Below, piece after piece: positions 1 through 8,519 of a DNA stretch of 59,572 nt (positions are counted from its first letter, which is position 1; each line of letters starts with the position of its first letter). The notes below the pieces were generated by a model. That model had not been told where the DNA came from. It saw only the letters and a list, made by a program, of their open reading frames with translations, and did no database searches. Source of the DNA: an uncultured Lachnospiraceae bacterium (GTDB lineage: Bacteria; Bacillota; Clostridia; Lachnospirales; Lachnospiraceae); assembly GCA_934292725.1 (NCBI GenBank), contig CAKQXY010000020.1:1-59572 (forward strand), given 5' to 3'. The position numbers and the translations under genes were made by a program.

Positions 1-94
1 GTCAACGACTACTGGCAAGTTTCTTTTAACCTCAGCACAATCTGCCAACAGTTTACATCAACTGTACTGAGTAGTTATCTCGGATAATTTTCAT
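1..94 (-). pseudogene. Possible 5' end of a frameshifted gene running off the left edge
   Basis: An ATG at 92-94, preceded by an AGAAGTGAG-like ribosome site and an upstream TATAAT box, opens a 13-codon frame (MKIIRDNYSVQLM) that stops at 53-55. One extra base at 55 would explain the stop: the shifted frame reads KLLADCAEVK and onward to position 1 without interruption. This fits a real gene broken by a single-base change, but the sequence is short and I recognise no family. A genuine short leader peptide or chance is possible. Confidence 0.25.
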
Positions 95-194
95 ATCGTT
101 CTCACTTCTTTCTAAAAATTTTCTATTATTATATCATACTAAATTCCAATATTCTATCGTAATTTCGTCAAAAGAATATAAAACAAAGGGCATA

Positions 195-320
195 TTATCT
201 TACCCCTTTGTCCTTTGTCTGCCTGCTGATACTGTTCCGGTTTTCAGCGGCTTCCCTTTGTAGTCTTGCAAGTTTATCCGACATTTCTTCATCCTTATGC
301 GTAGGCGTATCACACCGCAT
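195..320 (-). pseudogene. Short orphan ORF, probable remnant
   Basis: A 41-codon frame starts MRCDTPTHKDEEMSDKLARL and ends just before an AT-rich stretch. The composition (Lys/Glu/Arg/Gln rich, helix-like) is protein-like, more so than the competing frame over the same bases. It has no good ribosome binding site and no recognised domain. It lies between the broken gene at the left edge and the hairpin at 375-420, so it may be the tail of a decayed mobile-element gene. That is inference only. Confidence 0.25.
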
Positions 321-374
321 CCTTGTTCATTCCTCATTTCCATGCATTTACACATTTTTAGGACACTTGCAAAA

Positions 375-420
375 TTGGGGTCAGACACGGATAAACTTAG
401 TTATCGTGAACTGACCCCAA
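375..420. repeat. Long perfect-ended hairpin with TTGGGGTCAG arms
   Basis: The 10-base arms TTGGGGTCAG (375-384) and CTGACCCCAA (411-420) are perfect inverted repeats. The stem continues inside with GATAA/TTATC and CAC/GTG, leaving a small loop. It lies 20 bases past the stop of the DeoR-family gene. On the minus strand it is followed by AATTTTGC, so it might act as a weak terminator. The GGGGTCAG ends are also like hairpins left by small transposable elements. No second copy was seen in the window. Confidence 0.5.
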
Positions 421-440
421 AACTGCTTTTCTTCTGTTTC

Positions 441-1184
441 TCAAGCAACAATAATATTCTTACTTCTTAAAAATGCCTCTGGCGGTTTGCGGTCTGTGAT
501 CACCTGTGCCTTTGCAAATTCCTCGAATGTCACTGAACTGATATTTCCAAACTTCGAATAATCGGCCAGTATGTAGGCCTTTTTTGCCTGCCCGATAGCA
601 GTCTTTTTGACCATTGCTTCCTCGTAATCCGGCGTACTAAATCCAGCCTTTAGGCTGACACCATTTGTGCCGAAAAACGCCTTTGAAAAATGAAGTGTCT
701 CCAGGCTAAGAATTGCCTGATTGCCCACAACAGCCTCTGTAGTTGGCTTTAATTCACCGCCTATCAGATAAACACGAAAACCTGCTGCTGCCAGCTTTTG
801 TGCATGACTGACCGCGTTTGTTACATACGTTGCACTTTTTTCTGTTATAAAATCAATCATGCAGCCTGTTGTTGTCCCCGCATCAAGATAGACGAAGTCA
901 TCTTTTGTAATCAGCGCTGCCGCATAGCGGGCAATAAGCTGTTTTTCCTCTTTGTTGACACCTTTTTTCTGTGCAACAGATGGCTCCGCTGTTGTAATTC
1001 CAGCTTCAATCGCCACTGCGCCTCCAAATACCTTATTTAATTTTCCGGCCTTGTCAAGCGCATTTAAATCGCGGCGAATTGTGGATTCGGAAATCTTTAG
1101 TTTTTCCTTGATCTCCGCCACTGTAACGCTGTTTTGTTCATCAAGCAGTTTCAAAATTAGTTCATATCGTTTTTCCGTAAGCAT
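441..1184 (-). CDS. fruR: DeoR/GlpR-family transcriptional repressor of the fructose PTS operon
   Basis: The 247-aa protein has an N-terminal DeoR helix-turn-helix (about residues 5-58, with ISESTIRRDLNALDKAGKL) followed by the sugar-phosphate sensing domain (DAGTTTG near 100 and VVGNQA near 155). That two-domain plan and length are typical of DeoR/FruR repressors, which usually sense fructose 1-phosphate or a related ester. It is the last gene of the fruK-fruA-ptsH-ptsI string, starting 3 bases after the ptsI stop. It probably represses the promoter ahead of fruK. The symbol is assigned from context; a different sugar ester as inducer remains possible. Confidence 0.85.
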   Translation of the reverse strand: MLTEKRYELILKLLDEQNSVTVAEIKEKLKISESTIRRDLNALDKAGKLNKVFGGAVAIEAGITTAEPSVAQKKGVNKEEKQLIARYAAALITKDDFVYLDAGTTTGCMIDFITEKSATYVTNAVSHAQKLAAAGFRVYLIGGELKPTTEAVVGNQAILSLETLHFSKAFFGTNGVSLKAGFSTPDYEEAMVKKTAIGQAKKAYILADYSKFGNISSVTFEEFAKAQVITDRKPPEAFLRSKNIIVA

Positions 1185-1187
1185 TAT

Positions 1188-2834
1188 TTATTTTATGTCC
1201 TTCCCGTACTGGCTTAAATCTGTCTCAAGAATGATCTTTCTAATCGGCAAAATGCTTCCTGCTGATACTGAAAGCTCATCTACACCCATTGCCAGAAACT
1301 CCTTTGTCAGACTGGTATCAGCACCAAGCTCACCACAGATGCCTGCCCAGATGCCCGCTTTATGCGCATTCTCTACTACCATACGGATCATTGCAAGAAT
1401 TGCCGGATGATGCGGATCAAAGAAACGATCAAGCTTTGGATTCTGTCTGTCAACAGCAAGTGTATACTGCGTCAGGTCGTTTGTTCCAATGCTGAAGAAA
1501 TCAACCTCCTTTGCAAGCTCACCGCTTACCATAACAGCTGCTGGTGTCTCAATCATAATACCCTGCTTAGGCTCTCCATAGGCAATACCCTGCTCATCAA
1601 GCTCTGCCTTTACCTCTTCTACGATTTCCTTAATCTTTCTTACTTCCCAAAGACTTGTGATCATCGGATACATGATTGAAAGCTTTCCATATGCGCTTGC
1701 ACGAAACAGCGCACGAAGCTGTGTCTTAAATACATCTGTCTGTGTCAGGCAGATACGGATTGCACGATAGCCAAGGGCAGGATTTTCTTCATGCTCCATA
1801 TTAAAATAAGCACACTGCTTATCAGCACCAATATCAAGAGTTCTGATAATTACATTCTTTCCTGCCATTGTCTCAACTGCTGTCTTGTAAACCTTAAACT
1901 GTTCCTCTTCAGTCGGATAATCTTCCTTCTCCAGATATAAAAACTCACTTCTAAAAAGACCGATTCCGCCTGCATCATTCTGAATGACTGCTGCGAGATC
2001 CTTGATGTTTCCAATATTTGCATAAAGCATAATCTTCTTGCCGTCAATTGTCTTATTTTCTTTTCCCTTTAACTGCTGCAAAAGCGCCTTTTTTTCCTCA
2101 TCAGCACGCTTCTTTTCCTGCATCAGCGCCATGGTTTCTTCGTCTGGATCAACGTAAATTGTGCCATCACTTCCATCAACAACAGCCATCACACCATCTG
2201 TTGTTTCATCAAGCGGAATATCAGTTCCAATCAATGCTGGGATTGCCATGGTTCTTGCTAAAATTGCAGTGTGGGAATTTGTTGAACCGTGCACAGTAAC
2301 AAATGAAAGCACCTTATCTTTGTCAAGCTGTACTGTCTCTGATGGTGCCAGATCATCTGCCAAAATGATAACAGGCTCATCTGTTGTCACGCCTGTCTTT
2401 CCTGCACCAGAAAGATTATTTAATACTCGCTCAGAAATATCCTTTACGTCTGCTGCACGTCCTCTCATATAATCGTCATCCATAGCTGCAAACATCTGTG
2501 AGAAATTGTCACCAGTTGCTGCTACTGCATACTCTGCATTTACCTGCTGGGTACGAATAATATTTTCAACTGATTCATTATAATCGTCATCCTCAAGCAT
2601 CATCTGATGAATCTCAAAAATAGCAGCATTCGTCTCTCCAACTTCTCTGCATGCCTTATCATAAAGCTCGCCAAGCTGCTCAATCGAAGCTTCTCTTGCT
2701 GCCTGATAACGTGCCCACTCACCGTCAGAATCTTCTGTTTTCACGCGCTTTACCTGCTGCTCACTCTTTTGATATACGGCTGTTTTTCCGATCGCAATAC
2801 CGCCAAATACACTTTTTCCGTGATAAACTTTCAT
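1188..2834 (-). CDS. ptsI: Phosphoenolpyruvate-protein phosphotransferase (PTS enzyme I)
   Basis: Enzyme I takes phosphate from PEP and passes it to HPr in the cytoplasm. The 548-aa product has the N-terminal HPr-binding part, the phospho-histidine swivelling domain (GSTNSHTAILA near residue 190) and the C-terminal PEP-binding barrel with LFRSEFLYL, GIMIETPAAVMV, FSIGTNDLTQYTLAVDRQN and ICGELGAD. An upstream GTG is in frame, but it lies within the AAAGGTGG ribosome site, so the ATG at 2832-2834 is the likely start. It is 85 bases downstream of ptsH and 3 bases upstream of the deoR gene. All catalytic motifs appear intact. Confidence 0.96.
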   Translation of the reverse strand: MKVYHGKSVFGGIAIGKTAVYQKSEQQVKRVKTEDSDGEWARYQAAREASIEQLGELYDKACREVGETNAAIFEIHQMMLEDDDYNESVENIIRTQQVNAEYAVAATGDNFSQMFAAMDDDYMRGRAADVKDISERVLNNLSGAGKTGVTTDEPVIILADDLAPSETVQLDKDKVLSFVTVHGSTNSHTAILARTMAIPALIGTDIPLDETTDGVMAVVDGSDGTIYVDPDEETMALMQEKKRADEEKKALLQQLKGKENKTIDGKKIMLYANIGNIKDLAAVIQNDAGGIGLFRSEFLYLEKEDYPTEEEQFKVYKTAVETMAGKNVIIRTLDIGADKQCAYFNMEHEENPALGYRAIRICLTQTDVFKTQLRALFRASAYGKLSIMYPMITSLWEVRKIKEIVEEVKAELDEQGIAYGEPKQGIMIETPAAVMVSGELAKEVDFFSIGTNDLTQYTLAVDRQNPKLDRFFDPHHPAILAMIRMVVENAHKAGIWAGICGELGADTSLTKEFLAMGVDELSVSAGSILPIRKIILETDLSQYGKDIK

Positions 2835-2919
2835 AAAATCCACCTTTCTGTGACCATATGCACAGCAGGCGGACTGCCGAATTTCGGTGTCCGCCCTTTT
2901 ATTTTCTTATTTGATAATG

Positions 2920-3177
2920 TTACAGAGTTGTCTTGAAGAAATTCTCCATTGCCTGTGCTGCTGCTTCCTCATCGCTTCCCTCTACGGTAATGGTAACAGT
3001 CTGTCCCTGCTTTACAGCAAGTCCCATGATACCAAATACACGCTTACAGTCTGCTGACTTTCCTTCCTTATTCAGCTTAATAGCACTCTCAAATGCCTTT
3101 GCTGCCTTTACCAGTTCTCCTGCTGGACGAGCATGGATTCCTTCTGGATCTGTAATAGTGTAAGTAAACTCTTTCAT
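2920..3177 (-). CDS. ptsH: HPr-family phosphocarrier protein with Arg at position 46
   Basis: The 85-aa protein has the HPr fold signature GIHARPAG with phospho-acceptor His15. It passes phosphate from enzyme I to the IIA domain of FruA. Residue 46, the serine phosphorylated by HPr kinase in classical Firmicute HPr, is Arg here (CKRVFGIMGL in place of the usual KSIMGVMSL). Phosphotransfer should work, but serine-46-based catabolite control should not. An AAGGAG site precedes the ATG. It sits between fruA and ptsI, so it is co-transcribed with both. Confidence 0.95.
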   Translation of the reverse strand: MKEFTYTITDPEGIHARPAGELVKAAKAFESAIKLNKEGKSADCKRVFGIMGLAVKQGQTVTITVEGSDEEAAAQAMENFFKTTL

Positions 3178-3272
3178 TTTGTTCTCCTTTATCCTCTTTG
3201 ATTTTATTATAAGGGCAAGCTGCCCCTTTTTCTTTTCAGGTTTTTAGTTATCAGTTTCTTAATTGACGCATT

Positions 3273-5213
3273 TTACGCTTCTCTTGGCTTCTTTAACACG
3301 CCTAATAAAACAGTAGAAATAACTGTTCCAATCACAAGTGCCAACAAATACATAAGTGCATTTCCTACTACTGGAAATACGAAGATTCCGCCATGAGGCG
3401 CCATCAGTGTACATTTAAACAGCATACTAAGTGCACCTGCAACTCCAGAACCAATCACACTTGCCGGAATTACATGAAGCGGGTCAGCTGCTGCAAATGG
3501 AATTGCACCTTCTGTGATGAATGCCAGACCCATGATAAAGTTTGTCGGACCAGCATCTCTTTCTTCCTTTGTGAAACGATTCTTAAACAAAATCGTTGAC
3601 AGTGCAATTGCACATGGAGGAACCATACCGCCAATCATAACAGCTGCCATAACATCATAATTTCCAGAAGCAATTGCTGCAGTTCCAAATACATATGCTG
3701 CTTTATTGAACGGGCCGCCCATATCGATTGCCATCATACCTGCAAGAACAAATCCTAATAATAGCTTACTCGAACCACCCATACTTGTCAAGCCATTATT
3801 TAACGCAGTATTTACTGCACCCATAACAGGCTCTACTACAAAGTTCATAAGAAGTCCCATTGCTAAAATTCCAACTACTGGATAGATCAAAACTGGTGTG
3901 ATTTTTTCAAGTGCATCAGGCAGCTTATCACAAACCTTTTTGAGTCCAAGAATGATATAGCCAGCTGCAAAACCAGCGACAAGTGCGCCTAAAAATCCTG
4001 ATTTTCCACTATATGCTATCATTCCGCCGACAAAGCCAAGCGCCAGTCCCGGACGGTCTGCAATTGCCATTGCGATAAAACCTGCCAATACTGGAAGCAT
4101 AAAGGAAAATGCTGTGCTTCCGATACTTTTTAACATTGCTGCAACAGGTGTAATGCTTCCAAATGCAGAACGCTCCTCTGCTGACAGTGATGCCATATCA
4201 ACGCCAAAACCATCAATCAAAAATGCAAGTGCGATCAAAATTCCGCCGCCTACAACGAAAGGAAGCATATGAGAAACACCGTTCATCAGCTGCATATAAA
4301 TTCTATGACCAACGCTTCCGCCGCTCTTTGCTGATGTGCTTGAAGAAGACTCGCCTGCACCAGATGCATGATAAACATGAACATCACCAGACATAGCACA
4401 ATTTAACAATTCCTCTGCCTTGCTGATTCCGTCAGATACCTGACACTCAATCACCTTTTTTCCATTGAAGCGCTCCATAGGAACCTTTGCATCTGCTGCC
4501 ACGATAATGCAGTCAGCTTCATCAATCTCAGCCTGTGTCAGCACATTTTTTGCACCGCCTGAACCGCGAGTTTCAATTTTGATGCGGCATCCAAGCTTCT
4601 TTGCTGCTTTCTCTAAACCTTCCGCTGCCATATAGGTATGAGCAATTCCTGTTGGACATGAGGTAACTGCCAAAATCTTCTTTACTGGTTCAGCCTTATT
4701 TTCAGATGGCTCATCTAAGATACTTGTCTGCTCAAGACGCTCATCAATGCTTGCTTTTTCTTCATCAGCCTGATCAATGATTCTTAAAAATTCCTCAACA
4801 CTTGATGCATTTCTAAGATTTTCTGTAAACTCCTCATCCATCAGCATAACAGACAGCTTGCTTAACACATCCAAATGCACATTGTCCTTTGTGTTTGGCG
4901 CTGCAATCAAAAACAACAGTGTAACAGGCTCACCGTCAAGTGAATCAAAGTCTACTCCATTTTTGATGACCATTGCCGCCAGACCTGGTCTGCTGACTGC
5001 ATCACACTTTCCATGTGGGATGGCGATTCCTTCTCCAATTCCTGTTGTGCTTTCTTCTTCTCTCGCATAAACCTGACTGCGATATGCTTCTTCGTCATTG
5101 ATTTTTCCGCTCTTTGTCATCAGTGCTACTGCCTGATCAAGTGCTTCACTCTTTGTCTTTGGTGATGACGTAAGCGATACGCTTCGTGCATCGAGCAAAT
5201 CTGTGATTCTCAT
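3273..5213 (-). CDS. fruA: Fructose-specific PTS transporter IIABC
   Basis: This 646-aa membrane enzyme takes up fructose and phosphorylates it at C1. Domain order is IIA (about 1-150, phospho-His67 in AIPHGKC), IIB (about 178-275, phospho-Cys186 in TSCPTGIAHTYMA) and a multi-span IIC (about 305-640, with FNKAAYVFG and PHGGIFVFP). A Ser/Glu-rich linker follows IIB. A long AAGGAAAGGCAAGG ribosome site stands before the ATG. It lies 24 bases after fruK and 95 before ptsH. The A-B-C order is the usual Firmicute arrangement. The substrate assignment rests on family plus the adjacent 1-phosphofructokinase. Confidence 0.94.
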   Translation of the reverse strand: MRITDLLDARSVSLTSSPKTKSEALDQAVALMTKSGKINDEEAYRSQVYAREEESTTGIGEGIAIPHGKCDAVSRPGLAAMVIKNGVDFDSLDGEPVTLLFLIAAPNTKDNVHLDVLSKLSVMLMDEEFTENLRNASSVEEFLRIIDQADEEKASIDERLEQTSILDEPSENKAEPVKKILAVTSCPTGIAHTYMAAEGLEKAAKKLGCRIKIETRGSGGAKNVLTQAEIDEADCIIVAADAKVPMERFNGKKVIECQVSDGISKAEELLNCAMSGDVHVYHASGAGESSSSTSAKSGGSVGHRIYMQLMNGVSHMLPFVVGGGILIALAFLIDGFGVDMASLSAEERSAFGSITPVAAMLKSIGSTAFSFMLPVLAGFIAMAIADRPGLALGFVGGMIAYSGKSGFLGALVAGFAAGYIILGLKKVCDKLPDALEKITPVLIYPVVGILAMGLLMNFVVEPVMGAVNTALNNGLTSMGGSSKLLLGFVLAGMMAIDMGGPFNKAAYVFGTAAIASGNYDVMAAVMIGGMVPPCAIALSTILFKNRFTKEERDAGPTNFIMGLAFITEGAIPFAAADPLHVIPASVIGSGVAGALSMLFKCTLMAPHGGIFVFPVVGNALMYLLALVIGTVISTVLLGVLKKPREA

Positions 5214-5237
5214 ATATCAAACCTTGCCTTTCCTTTT

Positions 5238-6158
5238 TTATTTGCACTCCATAACCTGAACCTGATTGTAAACCTTTTCAATCATTTCACTGTCTGCCAG
5301 ATATTCTGAAAATGCACTTGCACTTCCGCAGGCAACACCCATACGAAATGCTTCCTTATAATCATGTGACTTCATCCAACCTGCCAAAAAGCCTGCAACC
5401 ATAGAATCACCTGCACCGACACCATTTATCAGTGTGCCCTTTGGTGCCTCTGCCATGAACACGCTTTTATCTTCGCTTACGAGGACAGCACCCTCTCCAG
5501 CCATTGAAATCAGTACGTTTCTTGCACCTTTTTCCTGAAGCTTCTTTGCATAAGGAACTACAGATTCCTTTGTGGAAAGATTAACACCGAAAATCTCACC
5601 AAGCTCATGATTATTTGGCTTAATTACAAATGGATGATATTCCAGCACATTAACAAGCAAATCCTTTGTTGCATCTACTGCAAGCAAAATTTTCTTTCCT
5701 TCCATTCGTGCTGCAATATTTCTGTACATGTCATCCGGCATTGATGCAGGAATGCTTCCAGCAAGCACAAGTACGTCACCTTCCTTTAAAACATCAAGGC
5801 GCTCAAGAAGCTCTTTTGTCTTATCCTCGCTGATGGCAGGTCCCATACCGTTGATCTCAGTTCCTTCTACATTCTGAAGCTTCAAGTTGATACGCGCACA
5901 TCCATTTTCCATCTGAATAAAATCTGTATGGATGCCCTGTACCTGAAGCTGACGCTTAATCTCTTCTCCAGTAAAGCCAGCACAAAAACCAAGCGCCGTA
6001 CTCTCAATACCAATATGATTTAATAAGATTGAGACATTAATTCCCTTTCCGCCAGGAAGCAGCTGTTCTGACTCGGTACGATTTGTTTTGCCAAGCTCAA
6101 ATCCCGGTACAGAAACGATATAATCCAATGACGGATTGAATGTTACTGTATAAATCAT
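5238..6158 (-). CDS. fruK: 1-phosphofructokinase
   Basis: PfkB-family kinase of 306 aa that converts fructose 1-phosphate to fructose 1,6-bisphosphate. It starts MIYTVTFNPSLDY and carries the PfkB motifs GGKGINVS near residue 38, KPNNHELGE near 185 and the catalytic GAGDSMVAGF near 247. The ATG at 6156-6158 is preceded by AGGAGG; a longer in-frame upstream reading would overlap the promoter and is rejected. It is the first gene of the fru operon, and its partners fruA and ptsHI supply its substrate. Confidence 0.94.
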   Translation of the reverse strand: MIYTVTFNPSLDYIVSVPGFELGKTNRTESEQLLPGGKGINVSILLNHIGIESTALGFCAGFTGEEIKRQLQVQGIHTDFIQMENGCARINLKLQNVEGTEINGMGPAISEDKTKELLERLDVLKEGDVLVLAGSIPASMPDDMYRNIAARMEGKKILLAVDATKDLLVNVLEYHPFVIKPNNHELGEIFGVNLSTKESVVPYAKKLQEKGARNVLISMAGEGAVLVSEDKSVFMAEAPKGTLINGVGAGDSMVAGFLAGWMKSHDYKEAFRMGVACGSASAFSEYLADSEMIEKVYNQVQVMECK

Positions 6159-6206
6159 GACGTTTCCTCCTATTCCAAACGATTCCTTTGCATTTCTTAT
6201 GATGTG

Positions 6207-6235
6207 ATTATACAATCATTTTCATTCAAAATCAA
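6207..6235 (-). promoter_or_regulatory. Promoter of the fruK operon
   Basis: On the minus strand a TTGATT -35 box (6230-6235) and a perfect TATAAT -10 box (6207-6212) are separated by 17 bases. The predicted start of transcription is about 40 bases before the fruK ATG. Confidence 0.8.
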
Positions 6236-6325
6236 TCAATATAGTGCACGAATATGATTGATTATTTTGGTATATCCTGCACAAGTTTGATTGATTCATG
6301 ATTATTTGATCGTTTTTGATTGGTT
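6230..6325. promoter_or_regulatory. Cluster of TGATTGATT operator-like repeats upstream of fruK
   Basis: Two 19-base direct repeats, TGCACGAATATGATTGATT (6245-6263) and TGCACAAGTTTGATTGATT (6278-6296), lie 33 bases apart, about three helical turns. A third degenerate copy (TTGATTGGTT) is at 6316-6325 and an inverted AATCAATCAA at 6230-6239 overlaps the -35 box. Repeated short boxes next to the promoter are what DeoR-family repressors bind. The DeoR/FruR protein of this operon is the obvious candidate. The rest of the 6159-6485 gap holds the promoter and a terminator. Confidence 0.6.
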
Positions 6326-6372
6326 TCAGTCATTTTTTCTTCATTTTCCTTCATAACTCTTGTTTTTAAATG

Positions 6373-6420
6373 ATAAAAAAAATACTGATACAAAAAGCAA
6401 TATGCTTCACTGTATCAGTA
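6373..6420 (-). terminator. Rho-independent terminator of the 13.9-6.5 kb gene string
   Basis: Perfect 10-base arms TACTGATACA (6383-6392) and TGTATCAGTA (6411-6420), with an extra AAGC/GCTT pairing inside, are followed on the minus strand by a run of eight T (6375-6382). A T-rich tail on the other side suggests it may also work in the plus direction. Confidence 0.8.
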
Positions 6421-6485
6421 TCAGTATCTTTTTCTTTTTTATTCTTTGTTTTATGTCGTCACTGCTGTTATATTTTTTAACATAA

Positions 6486-7205
6486 TTACACATGCAGTCG
6501 TCTTGACAGCTCTGACAAAAACGCTTTTCCCTGAAAAATGATTTTTGCAAGAAGAAGCAGCACACCAATGCCGGTTGTCACTGTCACAAGCATTGTGTTA
6601 TGCATAACTCCAACACAGACAAGTATTACAACAAGAACTGTTGCGATAATAGTCAGCAAAAAATAAATTCCATAATCTGTCTGATGTTTTCTATCCACAA
6701 ATCCAAGAACAAAATATAATAAATTCATGCCAACTACTGTAAGCGGAAGAACAATCTGTACGCTCCAACCCTTCCAGCCAGTATACCAGTCATACGCTAT
6801 ACATAAAACCATGCCTATGATCACTTCATACATGACCATTTTGCGAATATTTTTCCACTTTCGCTGTCCGACAATCAAAAGTGCATATCCGCCTGCCACA
6901 CCTATTACAACAAGAAAAAATATTGGCTGCCATGTGCGGTCTGATAATACCATCAGTCTGTCGACCATGCCTGCCACAATAACTGCTGCTAGTGCCGCAA
7001 ACGTTACGATTTTCATAAAGATGAAATCTGCCTGTTTTTTTTGCGTCACAGGAAATACATCAAAATCTTCCTTTATAGAAGAATCTGCCGTACCTTCGTC
7101 TATAATTCGCTTTTTGCAAAGCGGACAATATACACGCTCTCCTGAAAAGGTAAGACCGCATTTCTGACATCGAATCGTTTTTCGCTTTTTATCAGTATCC
7201 ATCAT
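6486..7205 (-). CDS. Zinc-ribbon membrane protein of unknown function
   Basis: The 239-aa product begins with a four-cysteine zinc ribbon (CQKCGLTF and YCPLCKKR, residues about 13-35), then a short charged stretch and six or so hydrophobic spans with short loops. I do not know its function. It may belong to a family seen beside alcohol-acetyltransferase-like genes (DUF6320-type), but I could not check. Its ATG overlaps the stop of the upstream acyltransferase as TGATG, implying coupled translation. A terminator follows about 65 bases downstream. A role as membrane partner of the two upstream enzymes is an inference from coupling. Confidence 0.8.
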   Translation of the reverse strand: MMDTDKKRKTIRCQKCGLTFSGERVYCPLCKKRIIDEGTADSSIKEDFDVFPVTQKKQADFIFMKIVTFAALAAVIVAGMVDRLMVLSDRTWQPIFFLVVIGVAGGYALLIVGQRKWKNIRKMVMYEVIIGMVLCIAYDWYTGWKGWSVQIVLPLTVVGMNLLYFVLGFVDRKHQTDYGIYFLLTIIATVLVVILVCVGVMHNTMLVTVTTGIGVLLLLAKIIFQGKAFLSELSRRLHV

Positions 7206-8491
7206 CAGTCTTCCTTTCCCGAATAATTCGTGTTGATAATCATATCTGGATCAAACTCAGCCAATCTGCGAAAGAATGCGCGCTCTGTGTCCTTTGGACT
7301 TGAGCTTCCTGCGCATGTTACCATCATATGATCTTCATATGAACACATGCAAATTTGTCTTCCGGCACATCCAATAAAAAAGTCAAACTGACAGACATAT
7401 GGTGCCAATGACTTGGGCATTGTAATTCGCCCGATATTTGAAAAGTACATTGTCTGACGCGCTCCTGCAATCAGACCTGACAATTCCATTCCAATATCCT
7501 TAAAAATGAGTGGGATTGCTCTTGCTGCCATATGCTTTTCCAGGCTAACCTGACCGGCAATCATTTTTTCAAGCTTTTCCTTTGTCAGTTCTCTTCTGAA
7601 ATTTTCTGCAACTGCAACTATAACGTCCTCTAATGTTTCTCCCTGCTTTTTTCGATCATAAGTAACCGCAATCAATCCAAAGAAATTTCGCACCGTCGCT
7701 GACGGAAAATAACTTCTAAGATTAACAGGAACCATAATTCGCACTGCCTTTTTTCTGTCTCTTGGTTCCATTGCATCATAGATTGACAAAATCAAAAGAG
7801 ACACCAAAAAGACTGTCACTGTCGTGTGATATTGTTTTGCTGCCGCAATGATCTGTCTTGTTGAAACCTCTGCCTCTGTTACCTGTTGGAAAAAGTCAGG
7901 TGTCGACGGCTCATGGAAATGAAAAATCGGCACAGTCTTTTCACCTAAGAAGGACATACTTGAATTTTTCTCTTCCTTGTTATAATACTGACTGAAGCTG
8001 TCTGAATCCTTTTCTCGAAATGTACTGTCTATACCAAGTGACAAATCTTCATGAGCAAGCACTGGATGAACAATCTTCAAATAGTTGACTACCAGCGTTT
8101 TCAAAAACATCAGCGCGCCTGTCGCATCTGCCATAGCATGGAATACTTCAAAATTGATCCTGCACTTATAATAAGAAATATCGATCAGCAAATGATGCTC
8201 GTTCTTATCATAAAGACGGCTGCATACATTTTGATCTTCCTCATGCACAATCGGCATCTCTCCTGATTCCTCAAGATAATACCAAAACATGCCATGACGG
8301 ATAATGTTTGTAAAAATAGGAAACTCCTCCAATGCCTGATCTGCTGCCTGCTGCAGCGCTTTCTTTTGAACAGGCTCTGTCAGCTGACAGGCAAAGCGAA
8401 ATACACGGCTGTCCTTTTTATTCGCCAGTGCCGGAAATACCTTTGCCGCATTGTCCAGCCGGCTCCATCCCGGCCGTTTTGTATTCTTCAC
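7205..8491 (-). CDS. Condensation / alcohol acetyltransferase-like acyltransferase
   Basis: The 428-aa protein has the two-domain CoA-dependent acyltransferase layout. The catalytic motif HxxxD is seen as H118-A-M-A-D122 in NFEVFHAMADATGAL, with A in place of the usual G two residues on. The C-terminal half contains VPVNLRSYFP and the NFFGLI region expected of this superfamily. It starts at a GTG four bases after GAGGGATAA. It lies 28 bases after an HSL-type esterase gene and overlaps the zinc-ribbon gene. The three may make and break an ester of an unidentified alcohol or lipid. The substrate cannot be read from sequence. Confidence 0.75.
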   Translation of the reverse strand: MKNTKRPGWSRLDNAAKVFPALANKKDSRVFRFACQLTEPVQKKALQQAADQALEEFPIFTNIIRHGMFWYYLEESGEMPIVHEEDQNVCSRLYDKNEHHLLIDISYYKCRINFEVFHAMADATGALMFLKTLVVNYLKIVHPVLAHEDLSLGIDSTFREKDSDSFSQYYNKEEKNSSMSFLGEKTVPIFHFHEPSTPDFFQQVTEAEVSTRQIIAAAKQYHTTVTVFLVSLLILSIYDAMEPRDRKKAVRIMVPVNLRSYFPSATVRNFFGLIAVTYDRKKQGETLEDVIVAVAENFRRELTKEKLEKMIAGQVSLEKHMAARAIPLIFKDIGMELSGLIAGARQTMYFSNIGRITMPKSLAPYVCQFDFFIGCAGRQICMCSYEDHMMVTCAGSSSPKDTERAFFRRLAEFDPDMIINTNYSGKED

Positions 8492-8519
8492 TTATCCCTC
8501 GCCTCACTTTTCTCTTTAC

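Noticed and set aside
200..388. 62-codon minus-strand frame starting MSDPNFASV
   Set aside because: It runs through the hairpin arm and out of phase with the more protein-like 195-320 frame; neither is convincing as a working gene.
952..1410. 152-codon open frame on the plus strand
   Set aside because: It spans the antisense of the deoR and ptsI ends and has no start signal or domain.
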